A DNA stretch of 64,000 nucleotides from Bacillus sp. FJAT-29814 (GCF_001510715.1 NZ_LMTJ01000001.1:294471-358470), one strand, 5' to 3'. Shown: positions 44,030-52,926, counted from the first letter of the stretch. The notes: generated by a model not told the origin, from the sequence alone. Numbers and translations are program-made.

Positions 44030-44566
44030 ATGAATCTATTATTCAAGGTTATTAAGGGTTTAACAGCCATTATTCGTTGGGGAGCCATCATAACAATCTT
44101 TTTGATGATGGCATTGATTGCTTGCTCAGTAATCTCCAGAGGTGTTATCAACAAACCAATAATTGGAGATTACGAACTTGTGCAATTAATGATGGTCGTC
44201 TTGGTAGGATTAGGGATTGCCTATTCGGAAAGTGTTGATGCGCATATAAAGGTCGGTTTGTTAGTGGACCGGTTTAATAAACGAGTACAGGCGGCATTTA
44301 ATATTTTCGGTTACATTTTAGTAAGTGCCATTTGTTTTGTTGTCGGCACGATTCAAATTGGAGCAGGATTAAAGGCTCTTCATACCTTTTTAGTTTCTAC
44401 CACGATTCTCCATGTTCCGCATTACCCGTTTCAATTTTTACTAGGAATTGGCTTTTTCCTCTGGGGATTGGAGTCCTTGGTGAAAATTATCAACAACATC
44501 GTTGAACTTACGACTGGAAAAGTTGTGGAACAAGAACAAGAGGGGAGTGAAGTCAGTGTCATTTGA
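44030..44566 (+). CDS. TRAP transporter small permease, DctQ family (2)
   Basis: A 178-residue subunit with four hydrophobic spans and the DctQ landmark DYELVQLMMVVLVGLGIAYSESVDAHIKVGLL (residues ~47-78). The ATG at 44030 is preferred because GGGGTG precedes it; an in-frame ATG at 44012 lies before that site. The 3' end overlaps dctM-2 by 11 nt. No binding-protein gene adjoins; the orphan receptors at 35650 and 51698 are the candidates. Confidence 0.9.
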   Translation: MNLLFKVIKGLTAIIRWGAIITIFLMMALIACSVISRGVINKPIIGDYELVQLMMVVLVGLGIAYSESVDAHIKVGLLVDRFNKRVQAAFNIFGYILVSAICFVVGTIQIGAGLKALHTFLVSTTILHVPHYPFQFLLGIGFFLWGLESLVKIINNIVELTTGKVVEQEQEGSEVSVI

Positions 44567-45857
44567 GATGTTGGGACTATTAGCGATTCTTTTAATGTTT
44601 GTACTAATGTTTTTAAGGGTTCCGATTGCCATTTCTATGACTCTGCCTGGCATATTGGGAATTCTATACCTTCGAGGACCGGTTGCCCTTGAATCTGCCA
44701 TTGAATCGATTACATGGACACAAAGCTTTAGTTATACATTTAGTACTGTTCCGATGTTTATGTTAATGGGAGAGCTGTTATTTATCTCGGGGATCAGCAC
44801 GGATTTATTTGATACTTTTCGTAAATGGTTTGGCAATTTCAAAGGAGGTCTAGCTACTTCCACCATCGGTGCTTCCGCCTTATTTGCTGCAGCTTCCGGT
44901 TCGAGTGTGGCATCCACAGGAACCATGGGGGTTATCGCTCACAAGGAGATGCAAAGATCTGGGTACAATGACAAATTCAGCAGCGGAACCATCGCTGCAG
45001 GAGGCACATTGGGTATTCTAATCCCTCCAAGCGGAGCGTTCATCATTTATGGAATCCTGACAGAACAATCCATCGGGAAGCTATTGATTGCTGGTATCAT
45101 CCCAGGCATTGTTTTAACTGTCCTATTTATAATGACGATTTTAATTACAGTTAAATTTCAGCCTCATTTAGCTCCTGATATGAATATGAAATACTCTTGG
45201 AAGGAAAAACTTGTAGCCTTAAAGTCTACTCTTTGGATATTGGTATTATTTGCTATTGTTATAGGCGGCATGTATGCGGGATGGTTTAGTCCAACGGAGG
45301 CAGCCGGAGTTGGAGCAGCAGTTTCCGTCATCCTTGCCATGGCCAAAAGAAAATTGAACCTAAAATCCTTGATTACGGCTCTTGAAAGAACACTTCGATC
45401 CACGGGTTTTCTGTTTGCCATTATCATTGGCGCGTTTATCTTAAATTATTTCTTGGCCTTAACAGGTCTCCCTAAATACTTGGCCTCTTTTATTACTTCA
45501 TTGGATGTTCCATGGTGGGTTGTTATGCTATTGATTCTAGCGATGTATTTCGTATTGGGCTGTGTAATGGATTCATTAGCGATGATTGTCATTACCATGC
45601 CAATTATCGTTCCTATCATCCAAGCTTTGGGTTTTGATTTGATTTGGTTCGGCGTCTGGATTGTCGTGATTATCGAGCTTGCGTTGATTACACCACCGGT
45701 AGGAATGAATTGTTTTGTTTTAAAGGGGGCAGTACCAGAATTGCGCCTTGAAGATATCTTCAAGGGAGCATTACGTTTTGTCGTCCCAATCATCGTTATG
45801 CTCGTTTTGTTGGTGCTGTTTCCTAATATGGCACTATGGCTGCCTAATCATATGTAG
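44556..45857 (+). CDS. TRAP transporter large permease, DctM family (2)
   Basis: A 433-residue transporter subunit with ~12 spans. Characteristic blocks are VPMFMLMGELLFISGIS, GASALFAAASGSSVASTGTMGVIAHKEM, GILIPPSGAFIIYGILTEQS, WFSPTEAAGVGAAVS and a C-terminal ITPPVGMNCFVLKGAVP. Two GTG codons (44547, 44556) are possible starts; the second is better spaced from AGGGGAG. A hairpin follows. It is clearly a paralogue of the subunit at 21307 but not a recent copy. Confidence 0.93.
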   Translation: MSFEMLGLLAILLMFVLMFLRVPIAISMTLPGILGILYLRGPVALESAIESITWTQSFSYTFSTVPMFMLMGELLFISGISTDLFDTFRKWFGNFKGGLATSTIGASALFAAASGSSVASTGTMGVIAHKEMQRSGYNDKFSSGTIAAGGTLGILIPPSGAFIIYGILTEQSIGKLLIAGIIPGIVLTVLFIMTILITVKFQPHLAPDMNMKYSWKEKLVALKSTLWILVLFAIVIGGMYAGWFSPTEAAGVGAAVSVILAMAKRKLNLKSLITALERTLRSTGFLFAIIIGAFILNYFLALTGLPKYLASFITSLDVPWWVVMLLILAMYFVLGCVMDSLAMIVITMPIIVPIIQALGFDLIWFGVWIVVIIELALITPPVGMNCFVLKGAVPELRLEDIFKGALRFVVPIIVMLVLLVLFPNMALWLPNHM

Positions 45858-45880
45858 ATATCAAGTGAGTTCAACAGCAT

Positions 45881-45912
45881 GGAGGATTGTTTAGCCTATA
45901 AGCTAAATCTCC
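45881..45912 (+). terminator. Hairpin after dctM-2
   Basis: GGAG...TTTAGC / GCTAAA...CTCC, two-part stem with a 6-nt loop, no long T-run. Confidence 0.5.
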
Positions 45913-45933
45913 TTCATACAAAGTGTCTGATAT

Positions 45934-45947
45934 TGAAAAATGATTCA
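45934..45947. promoter_or_regulatory. Island operator 11
   Basis: TGAAAAATGATTCA, 58 nt before the MBL hydrolase start. No clear -35/-10 pair could be matched to it. Confidence 0.55.
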
Positions 45948-46005
45948 TCTTTTAAGTTTTAAAAAAACACATTGGAAAATTCTTATACTCTTGAGGTGGA
46001 TGCCT

Positions 46006-47007
46006 ATGTCCGACATATCCAATAAAGGAATAGAGCTAATACAACTCGACACTGGCTCACCCGTGGGGTCAATAAATACGTATTTACTATTTGGCGAGAA
46101 ATTAACGCTTATCGATACTGGGGCCAATTTATCAAAAAATTGGGCCATGTTGACAAAGTCATTAGAGAAATTGCAGTTAACCCTTCATGATATTGACCAG
46201 GTGTTGCTGACACATCATCATATCGATCACGTTGGGTTGTTAGACCGTATTTTAGAGTGCCATCCCATCCCTATATTAGGACACCCGAATAATCGCCCTT
46301 GGCTGCTGCCAGACAAACAGTTTGTGGAATGGCACCATGAATTTTTTCATCGGTTTCTTTCTGAATTTGGCTTGCCAGCACAACTGTGTGGAACAGGCAA
46401 ACTGTTTTTCGAAAAATTACAGCAATTGTCCTGCAGCAATGTGGATCTTACCGTGGAACTAAATGAAGGAGATTCCATACCAGGATTACCCGAGTGGCAA
46501 ATTATTGAGACAAAGGGGCATGCCCAAAGTCACATTTCCTTCTATCGGGAAAGTGATCAGTTGTTGATTGCAGGAGACCATATTATTAAACACATTTCAT
46601 CCAATGCAGCGATTGAGCCGCCTCTAACACCAAGTGAAAATAGGGCAACTCCGTTAATCCAATACATGAGTAATCTAAAAAAATGCGTCGAAATCCCCAT
46701 TGATACGATATTAACAGGTCACGGCACACCAGTGATGAACCTGCAAGAACTTGTTGAGGAACGATTGGACGATATTGAAAAACGTGCAGCCGTGATAAAA
46801 GGTATCATAAGCGAAAAATTCAAAACTGGGTTTGAGATTGTTCAGGAATTATTTTCACCAAAGACGGTGAAGGAACAATTAATGTTAGTTGTTTATGAAG
46901 CAACAGGTCATCTCGACCTGCTGGTGGAGCGCGGTGAAGTGGAAGAAATCACGAAATATGGGGTTAAATATTTTCGTTCTATAAAAAAGGAGCTGATGAA
47001 ACGATGA
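46006..47007 (+). CDS. MBL-fold metallohydrolase with C-terminal winged helix
   Basis: A 333-residue binuclear zinc hydrolase. The metal motif is [11 protein letters not shown] (HxHxDH, residues ~66-73), with the later ligands in [16 protein letters not shown] and LTGHGTPV. The last ~80 residues form a winged-helix-like domain as in the LACTB2/glyoxalase II-type branch. Thioester, lactone or ester hydrolysis is possible. Its stop overlaps the start of the ACAD10/11-type gene in ATGA, so the two proteins are made together; a lactonase supplying the 4-hydroxy acid is one explanation (inference). I chose the ATG at 46006, 6 nt after GAGGTGG. Confidence 0.85.
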   Translation: MSDISNKGIELIQLDTGSPVGSINTYLLFGEKLTLIDTGANLSKNWAMLTKSLEKLQLTLHDIDQVLLTHHHIDHVGLLDRILECHPIPILGHPNNRPWLLPDKQFVEWHHEFFHRFLSEFGLPAQLCGTGKLFFEKLQQLSCSNVDLTVELNEGDSIPGLPEWQIIETKGHAQSHISFYRESDQLLIAGDHIIKHISSNAAIEPPLTPSENRATPLIQYMSNLKKCVEIPIDTILTGHGTPVMNLQELVEERLDDIEKRAAVIKGIISEKFKTGFEIVQELFSPKTVKEQLMLVVYEATGHLDLLVERGEVEEITKYGVKYFRSIKKELMKR

Positions 47008-48221
47008 ATTTTGAGTACACAGACAAGGTAAAGAGACTTCAGGCTGAAGTTACGGAATTTATGGAGCAATATGTGTATCCGGCTGAAAAAGTGTATGAGC
47101 AGCAATTAAATGAATTCCCGACTAGATGGCAAATACCGGCAATCGTAGATGAACTTAAAGAAAAAGCAAAAGAAAAAGGATTATGGAATCTCTTTTTGCC
47201 CGATAGTAAATACGGTTATGGACTCACGAATCTAGAATTTGCTCCGTTAATGGAAATCATGGGCCGCTCTCCTTACTTAGGACCAGAGGTGTTTAATTGT
47301 AGTGCCCCAGACACAGGGAATATGGAAGTAATCGACCGATATGGGACTGAGGAACAGAAGGAACAGTGGCTTGTTCCTCTTCTCGAAGGCAAAATCAGAT
47401 CTGCTTTTGCCATGACGGAACCGCTTGTTGCTTCTTCTGATGCAAGAAATATCCAATCCAGTATTGTAAGAGATGGGGATGAGTATGTCATAAACGGTCG
47501 TAAATGGTGGACATCTGGAGCTCCAGATCCCCGATGTAAAGTTTTCATTTTTATGGGTAAAACGGATCCGACTGCACCGACATATGAACAACAATCTATG
47601 ATTCTAGTACCTGCAGATTCTCCAGGCATAACAATCGTTCGTAATCTTAATGTTTATGGTTTTGATGATGCTCCTCATGGACATGGCGAAGTTTTGTTTG
47701 AGAATGTCCGTGTTCCTGTAAGTAATATCCTTTGGGGTGAAGGGAAAGGCTTTGCGATTGCGCAAGGAAGACTGGGGCCAGGCCGTATCCATCATTGTAT
47801 GCGGATGATTGGTTTAGCTGAAAGAGCGCTAGAACTAATGATAAAACGAGCCCAAGAGCGGGTTGCTTTTGGAGGTACACTTGTTGACAAAGGCGTTATT
47901 CGTCAATGGATTGCGGATTCACGTATTGAAATCGATCAGGCAAGACTCTTAACTTTAAAAGCAGCAGATATGATGGATAAAGTAGGAAATAAAGAAGCAA
48001 AGAAAGAAATAGCCATGATTAAGGTGGTTGCCCCTGAAGTTGCTACAAAAGTAATTGATCGTGCCATTCAGGTTCATGGCGGCGGAGGTGTCAGCCAAGA
48101 GTTTCCTCTTGCCAGACATTGGACTTACGCTCGTATTGTTCGCTTAGCTGATGGACCAAATGAAGTTCACCGGGAGGCAATTGCCAAACAGGAAGTAAGA
48201 CAGTTTTCCAGCAAACAATAA
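47004..48221 (+). CDS. ACAD10/11-type acyl-CoA dehydrogenase (LvaC-like)
   Basis: A 405-residue acyl-CoA dehydrogenase fold protein of the ACAD10/ACAD11 branch. Diagnostic runs are [94 protein letters not shown] and [11 protein letters not shown] followed by [10 protein letters not shown]. In this branch the enzyme acts on 4-phosphoacyl-CoA made by the APH kinase, eliminating phosphate, instead of simple desaturation. Here the kinase is a separate gene at 41195. The start codon overlaps the upstream stop by ATGA. Confidence 0.9.
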   Translation: MNFEYTDKVKRLQAEVTEFMEQYVYPAEKVYEQQLNEFPTRWQIPAIVDELKEKAKEKGLWNLFLPDSKYGYGLTNLEFAPLMEIMGRSPYLGPEVFNCSAPDTGNMEVIDRYGTEEQKEQWLVPLLEGKIRSAFAMTEPLVASSDARNIQSSIVRDGDEYVINGRKWWTSGAPDPRCKVFIFMGKTDPTAPTYEQQSMILVPADSPGITIVRNLNVYGFDDAPHGHGEVLFENVRVPVSNILWGEGKGFAIAQGRLGPGRIHHCMRMIGLAERALELMIKRAQERVAFGGTLVDKGVIRQWIADSRIEIDQARLLTLKAADMMDKVGNKEAKKEIAMIKVVAPEVATKVIDRAIQVHGGGGVSQEFPLARHWTYARIVRLADGPNEVHREAIAKQEVRQFSSKQ

Positions 48222-48236
48222 TGTGTACATTCATTG

Positions 48237-48291
48237 GCTCCTTTTCCTCTAACTCTATCACTCAACTAACCATGAATATGAAGGAGCCATT
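48237..48291 (+). terminator. Stem with long loop after the ACAD10/11-type gene
   Basis: TGGCTCCTT / AAGGAGCCA (9 bp) with a 37-nt loop, followed by TTTCGG. A weak terminator at best. Confidence 0.45.
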
Positions 48292-48328
48292 TCGGTAAAT
48301 TAAGGAGATTCATTTAGGAGGGATATTG

Positions 48329-49498
48329 TTGTCGAAAAAACGTCCATCATTTCTAGGGAACACCGCGATAGCAGGAGTAGGCTATACGGAATTTTCAAGA
48401 CAATCTGGCAAGTCCGTTCTTCAACTTGCGTCAGATGCTTGTGTCAATGCAGTCGTTGAATCGGGTTTGGAATTGAAAGATATAGACGGAGTGGTTAGCT
48501 TTAGTGTACTCGGGGACTCCGTCTCTAGTGAATCAGTGGCGACCGCACTTGCCTTGCCGAAACAGAATTATATACTCAATTTGAATACAGGAGGTCAAGC
48601 TCCTGCCTATGCTGTCATGCTTGCAGCCATGGCCATAGAAGCGGGGCTCGCTGAAAATATCCTGGTGTTTCGAGCACTGAATGGCAGAAGCGGCAAACGA
48701 ATTGGCGGTATGACGGTGGCTGGAGAAGCAGCTCAATTTCGCGATCCGATTGGGTATATGGGACAGCCTTCCTTTGCAGCGATGTGGGCACGCCGTTACA
48801 TGATTGAGACAGGTGCAACCATCGAAGATATTGCTGCAGTCCCCATTGCTCAGCGAAAGTTTGCGCTGCTGAATGAGCGTGCGATTATCCAAAAGCCGCT
48901 GACCTTTGAGGATTACTTGGATAGCCCGATGATTGCAGACCCTTTCCGCAAGGCTGATTGCACCACTGAGGTTGATGGTGCAGTTGCGGTGTTAGTAACG
49001 TCAGTAAAAAATGCCCGCCAATTAAATCATCCTCCAGTCATCATCGAAGGGGCTGCATATGTTTGCGGACCAAGATCAGGTCTTGATATGAATGATAAAT
49101 TGCTTTGGGATGACATTACAACGAACTATACCAATCTATTGGCTCAGCCCTTATGGGAAAGTGCAGGAATCACCCCAAAAGAAGTAGACTTTGCCGAGTT
49201 TTATGATTGTTTTTCAAGTGCCGTATTATTTGCCTTGGAAGGTCTGGGCTTTACTGGACGAGGGGAAGCAGGGGCCTTTGTTCGGGCGGGAGAGACAGGA
49301 CTTGGCGGAAGGCTGCCGGTGAATACGCATGGCGGACTCCTTTGTGAAGGATATATACATGGGATGAATTCAGTAGCTGAGGCGGTTATGCAGTTACAGG
49401 GAAGAAGCGGATCCCGACAGGTGGCGAATGCGAATATCGGCGTTGTTACCAGCGGAAACCAAGCCGACGGTTCAGCACTCATTTTAAGGAGGGATTAA
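48329..49498 (+). CDS. Cys-less thiolase-like protein, Ltp2-type aldolase candidate (2)
   Basis: A 389-residue thiolase-fold protein. The nucleophile region reads NLNTGGQAPAYAVML, with no cysteine, and the GHPxGATG block is EGYIHGMNS, placing Tyr342 there. The same replacements are known in Ltp2, the steroid side-chain retro-aldolase that works with a DUF35 partner. AEFYDCFSSAV near residue 290 supplies a second tyrosine. The next gene, 2 nt away, is a DUF35 protein, as in the Ltp2-ChsH2 pair. C-C bond cleavage of a beta-hydroxyacyl-CoA is thus the leading hypothesis. TTG start at 48329 after AGGAGGGA; TTG 48326 is an alternative. Confidence 0.83.
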   Translation: MSKKRPSFLGNTAIAGVGYTEFSRQSGKSVLQLASDACVNAVVESGLELKDIDGVVSFSVLGDSVSSESVATALALPKQNYILNLNTGGQAPAYAVMLAAMAIEAGLAENILVFRALNGRSGKRIGGMTVAGEAAQFRDPIGYMGQPSFAAMWARRYMIETGATIEDIAAVPIAQRKFALLNERAIIQKPLTFEDYLDSPMIADPFRKADCTTEVDGAVAVLVTSVKNARQLNHPPVIIEGAAYVCGPRSGLDMNDKLLWDDITTNYTNLLAQPLWESAGITPKEVDFAEFYDCFSSAVLFALEGLGFTGRGEAGAFVRAGETGLGGRLPVNTHGGLLCEGYIHGMNSVAEAVMQLQGRSGSRQVANANIGVVTSGNQADGSALILRRD

Positions 49499-49500
49499 AG

Positions 49501-49914
49501 ATGACTCAAAAACAGAGTACGGGAATTACTCCGGAAATGACCCCAGAAAGTGAATTTTGGTGGGAGAAAATCAGCGAACATGAGCTTCATGTTCAGGCAT
49601 GTCATGATTGTGAAAAGAAATGGTTTCCACCTGTATACCGCTGTCCTTACTGCGCAAGTAAGAACTGGGAATGGGTTAAGACTTCTGGGCAGGGAAAGGT
49701 GTTCTCCTGGACTGTTGTCCATCGTGCATTTGACCCGGCCTTTGCTGAAGACTTACCCTACACGGTCCTTACTGTCGAATTAGAGGAAGGGGCCAAGATA
49801 TTAGGAAGATTAATTCCTAGCGATGATCGGTTCTCGCTGAAAGCGGATATGCCGGTTAAAGCAACGTTTTACAAGGTTGGGGATCAAACTTTACTTGGCT
49901 TTGCAAAGATTTAA
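49501..49914 (+). CDS. DUF35 (OB-fold, zinc ribbon) protein (2)
   Basis: A 137-residue partner for the thiolase-like protein upstream (2-nt spacing). Zinc ribbon CHDCEKKWFPPVYRCPYC (residues ~34-51) then an OB fold (GKVFSWTVVHRAFDPAFAEDLPYTVLTVEL). An N-terminal extension EFWWEKISEHEL is typical of DUF35 proteins that dock onto thiolase-family aldolases. The sequence differs strongly from the DUF35 protein at 37130, so each probably serves its own partner. Confidence 0.9.
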   Translation: MTQKQSTGITPEMTPESEFWWEKISEHELHVQACHDCEKKWFPPVYRCPYCASKNWEWVKTSGQGKVFSWTVVHRAFDPAFAEDLPYTVLTVELEEGAKILGRLIPSDDRFSLKADMPVKATFYKVGDQTLLGFAKI

Positions 49915-50047
49915 TACTTTGTGTCTTTTCATTGAGTACACGGGATTTACCCGCTACATTATCATGTAAGGGTTCTCGGGAAATGTAGAAATTGACTGTC
50001 CTAGAAAGAGGTTTAAATACAACTATACAAGAGGTGGTAATTGAAAG

Positions 50048-50395
50048 ATGAAACAGTTGCTTTGTAGGGTAGATGACCTCCTATCAGGAGAAAAGAAAAC
50101 CTTTAAAATTAAGAACCGTGAAATTGTCTTGGTTAGAAACGGAAATGATTTTTATGCAGTAAGTGGTATTTGTCCACACCAAGCAGCGTCGATGGGAGAA
50201 GGAGCACTGAAAGGGACAACATTAGAATCGGACGTAGGGGTTTATTGCTTTGGGAAGGAGAATCTGGTGCTGACTTGTCCTTGGCATCATTATGAATTTG
50301 ATGTTACAACAGGCAAATCACTCTTCGATTGTAACTATAAACTGAAAAGCTACAGTGTTGAAGTGGCAGAAGAAAATGTATTAATTGACATTTAG
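50048..50395 (+). CDS. Rieske 2Fe-2S protein, ferredoxin-like
   Basis: A 115-residue stand-alone Rieske domain. Cluster ligands are Cys42 and His44 (CPH) and Cys77 and His80 (CPWH). No membrane anchor and no oxygenase alpha-subunit domain are present. It may serve as an electron carrier or as a non-catalytic partner. No Rieske oxygenase gene is recognisable in the window. AGAGGTGG lies about 8 nt before the ATG. A TTGACT-16-TAAATA promoter-like element lies at about 49990-50020. The amidohydrolase gene follows after 81 nt. Confidence 0.88.
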   Translation: MKQLLCRVDDLLSGEKKTFKIKNREIVLVRNGNDFYAVSGICPHQAASMGEGALKGTTLESDVGVYCFGKENLVLTCPWHHYEFDVTTGKSLFDCNYKLKSYSVEVAEENVLIDI

Positions 50396-50476
50396 GGGTT
50401 TCGTCAAAATTCTTGGTGAAATCGTGGATTACCTATAATTTATTGAATTTTCAAACCTATATGGAGGGGATTTACT

Positions 50477-51619
50477 ATGGCAATGACCCAGGAAGAATTA
50501 ACTAAAAAGGGAAACTCGCTTAAAGTGATTGATTGTGATGTTCATGTACATGAAAATTCGTTTGATGAATTGATAGAATACATGGATAATCATTGGAAGA
50601 ATTTCGCCAAATCTGCCTCGCAGTTCAGACAAGTAATGAGTATTAGCTATGCGATTGTGGCAAATGGAGGAGTCCGAAAAGATTCATGGACCCCAGACGG
50701 CGCCTATCCTGGAACATCTCCTGATTTCTTGAGAAAACAATTGATGGAAGAACACGGTGTAAATATGGCGGTATTGTACCCGAACGATACCTTCTGTTTG
50801 AATAGCTTGCCGCAGGATCATTGGGCTTCTGCCATAGGTGCTGCGTTAAACGATTGGTTAATTGACCGCTGGTTATCAAAGGATCCCCGTTTCAAAGGAA
50901 CAGTTTCCATTGCTGCGGCCGATCCGATTGCTGCAGCGCGTGAAATCGACCGTGTTGGCGGACACCCGCAAATGGTTCAAGTTGGATTGGCGATTCATTC
51001 CCCGCACCGTGGCTATGGAGATTCTTTCTATGATCCGATTTGGGAAGCGGCCGTCCGCAATAATTTGGTCTGTACCTTCCATGTTTCCTTGCCGGGGGGA
51101 CAAAACAAGTATCACGCCACTGGTGCACAAAAATACTACGGGGAATACCAAACGCTTAATTGCTTAACCTTTCAGGCGCAAATGGCCAGTATGGTTTTTG
51201 GCGGTGTTTTCGAGAAATTCCCGGAACTAAAGGTTGGTTTTGTTGAAGGCGGCTTTGGCTGGGTGCCAAACATGATGTACACAATGGATACTCACTGGAA
51301 AGCTTTGCGTCTGGAAACCCCATGGGTGAAGCGTTATCCGAGTGAATATGTAAAGGAGCATTTCTGGTTTGGAACACAACCATTTATCGAGTCTCATGAG
51401 GATCCGCAAAACATCGTAAAACTAATTGAAATGATTGGAACGGATCGTTTGATCTTTTCTAGCGATTATCCACACTGGGAGTTTGACGCACCGAAGGCCG
51501 CCTTTAATAAAATTCCGGCTGACCTGCGGAGAAAAATCTTATTTGATAACCCAGTAGCCTATTTGGGGCTTTCTGCAAAGGATTTGAAAATCATTGAGGA
51601 TGCAGCTAGTAAACAATAA
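50477..51619 (+). CDS. Amidohydrolase-2 family protein (ACMSD-like TIM barrel)
   Basis: A 380-residue metal-dependent hydrolase or decarboxylase. The N-terminal metal motif is IDCDVHVHE (His23, His25). A barrel histidine lies in CTFHVSLPG, and the C-terminal Asp330 in FSSDYPHWEFD completes the PF04909 site. In this family many members decarboxylate aromatic or enol acids, while others hydrolyse C-C or C-N bonds. It is encoded directly after a Rieske protein and before an orphan TRAP receptor. GGAGGGG lies 7-8 nt before the ATG. The substrate is unknown. Confidence 0.9.
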   Translation: MAMTQEELTKKGNSLKVIDCDVHVHENSFDELIEYMDNHWKNFAKSASQFRQVMSISYAIVANGGVRKDSWTPDGAYPGTSPDFLRKQLMEEHGVNMAVLYPNDTFCLNSLPQDHWASAIGAALNDWLIDRWLSKDPRFKGTVSIAAADPIAAAREIDRVGGHPQMVQVGLAIHSPHRGYGDSFYDPIWEAAVRNNLVCTFHVSLPGGQNKYHATGAQKYYGEYQTLNCLTFQAQMASMVFGGVFEKFPELKVGFVEGGFGWVPNMMYTMDTHWKALRLETPWVKRYPSEYVKEHFWFGTQPFIESHEDPQNIVKLIEMIGTDRLIFSSDYPHWEFDAPKAAFNKIPADLRRKILFDNPVAYLGLSAKDLKIIEDAASKQ

Positions 51620-51697
51620 CCACATTATGGCAACGCAGGGATCTTTCAAAGATGATAATAATTTTAAGAATCTACCCTTTAGGGAGGAATATCGTAA

Positions 51698-52828
51698 ATG
51701 AAGAACCGGACCAAAGGATCTTTGTATAGTTTTGCCGCTATTATTCTAGCACTCTCGATGATTTTAACAGCCTGTGGTGGAAATCAAACATCAAGTACCT
51801 CAAATGCAAAAGGGAATGGGAACAAGACCGGTGGAAAATCAACGGAGTTAATATTTGGAATAGCGGTTCCAGCTTCTCATGTTATTAATGTAAAAGGTAT
51901 TGAACCTTGGGCTGAGAAAGTAAAGCAAGAAACGAATGGATCAGCAACTATTAATATTCAGGCAGGAGGAGTATTAGGGGGCACAAAAACGGTTATCCAG
52001 GATGTCAGCGGCGGCGTATACGACATAGGCTTAGCTGTTGGTAAATTCTTCCCTGACTCACCTCTCTTTAAATCAACTGTGCTAGATTTACCGTTCTTAT
52101 TTTCCAAGTCAGATGATCATCTTTTAAAGGCGAAAATCGCAAAGAAGTTTATGGAGAAGTATTTAGAAGAAGATTTAAAGAAATTAGGAGTGAAAATCGT
52201 AAGTATTTATCTCTCTGACCCTGCCGTTCTTGCGAGCACAAAACCGATTCGTACAGTAGAAGACCTGAAAGGCAAGAAAACACAATTCGACTTGCCCAGC
52301 TATGAGCCGTTATTTAAATCATGGGGGGCTGTACCAGTCTCTATGGCTATTGAGGATATTTATTCTGGACTTGAAAAAGGGACTATGGACGTGGCCATTT
52401 ATGCATTTGGGGGCATGTACTCACAAAAGTTTTATGAACCTGCACCATATATTACAAACTTACCAGTGTCCAACTCAGTTCAAGCCGTTATCATGAATCA
52501 GGCTAAATGGGATAGTTTGTCTCCTGAGACCCAGAAAAAGTTTGACGAATCTCTAGATGCAAATTTAGAAGAAGCCCTTAATGTTGCTTATGCTGATGGG
52601 GCCAAAGAAAGCAAAGAAAAGATTAAAGCTGAATTAAAAGGAAAAGGAGAAATTATTGAACTTTCTCCTAAGGAGTTAGCGAAGTTTACTGCACCTGCCG
52701 AAGCCGTCTGGAAGGAATGGATTAAGGAAGCAGATAAAAAGGGTTATGACGGGAAAAAGCTGGTCGATGGTGTCCTGAAGATTATGGAAGAAGAAGGGCT
52801 TGAGCCTCCGTTTGAGTTTAAAAACTGA
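51698..52828 (+). CDS. TRAP-type substrate-binding lipoprotein, DctP family (3)
   Basis: A 376-residue receptor, paralogous to the one at 35650 (shared QDVSGGVYDIG, TVLDLPF, YEPAPYITNLP and the C-terminal KKGYDGKKLVDG...EEGLEPPFE). Lipobox LTAC at about residue 26. After DLKGK it reads KTQFDLPSYEP, so the usual specificity arginine is replaced by Gln. It lacks neighbouring permease genes; dctQM-2 is the likely partner. TTTAGGGAGGA precedes the ATG and a strong terminator follows. Confidence 0.9.
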   Translation: MKNRTKGSLYSFAAIILALSMILTACGGNQTSSTSNAKGNGNKTGGKSTELIFGIAVPASHVINVKGIEPWAEKVKQETNGSATINIQAGGVLGGTKTVIQDVSGGVYDIGLAVGKFFPDSPLFKSTVLDLPFLFSKSDDHLLKAKIAKKFMEKYLEEDLKKLGVKIVSIYLSDPAVLASTKPIRTVEDLKGKKTQFDLPSYEPLFKSWGAVPVSMAIEDIYSGLEKGTMDVAIYAFGGMYSQKFYEPAPYITNLPVSNSVQAVIMNQAKWDSLSPETQKKFDESLDANLEEALNVAYADGAKESKEKIKAELKGKGEIIELSPKELAKFTAPAEAVWKEWIKEADKKGYDGKKLVDGVLKIMEEEGLEPPFEFKN

Positions 52829-52862
52829 TTAGTTCTGTTATCCGATTTTAAAGAAATAAAAA

Positions 52863-52905
52863 GCTGTTTCGGCAAATTTAATTTGCCAAACAGCATTTTA
52901 TTTTT
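52863..52905 (+). terminator. Intrinsic terminator after dctP-3
   Basis: GCTGTTTCGGCAAAT pairs with its near-complement at 52880-52894 and runs into TTTTATTTTT. Confidence 0.88.
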
Positions 52906-52926
52906 GTTTCGAGGAGGGAAACGTTT

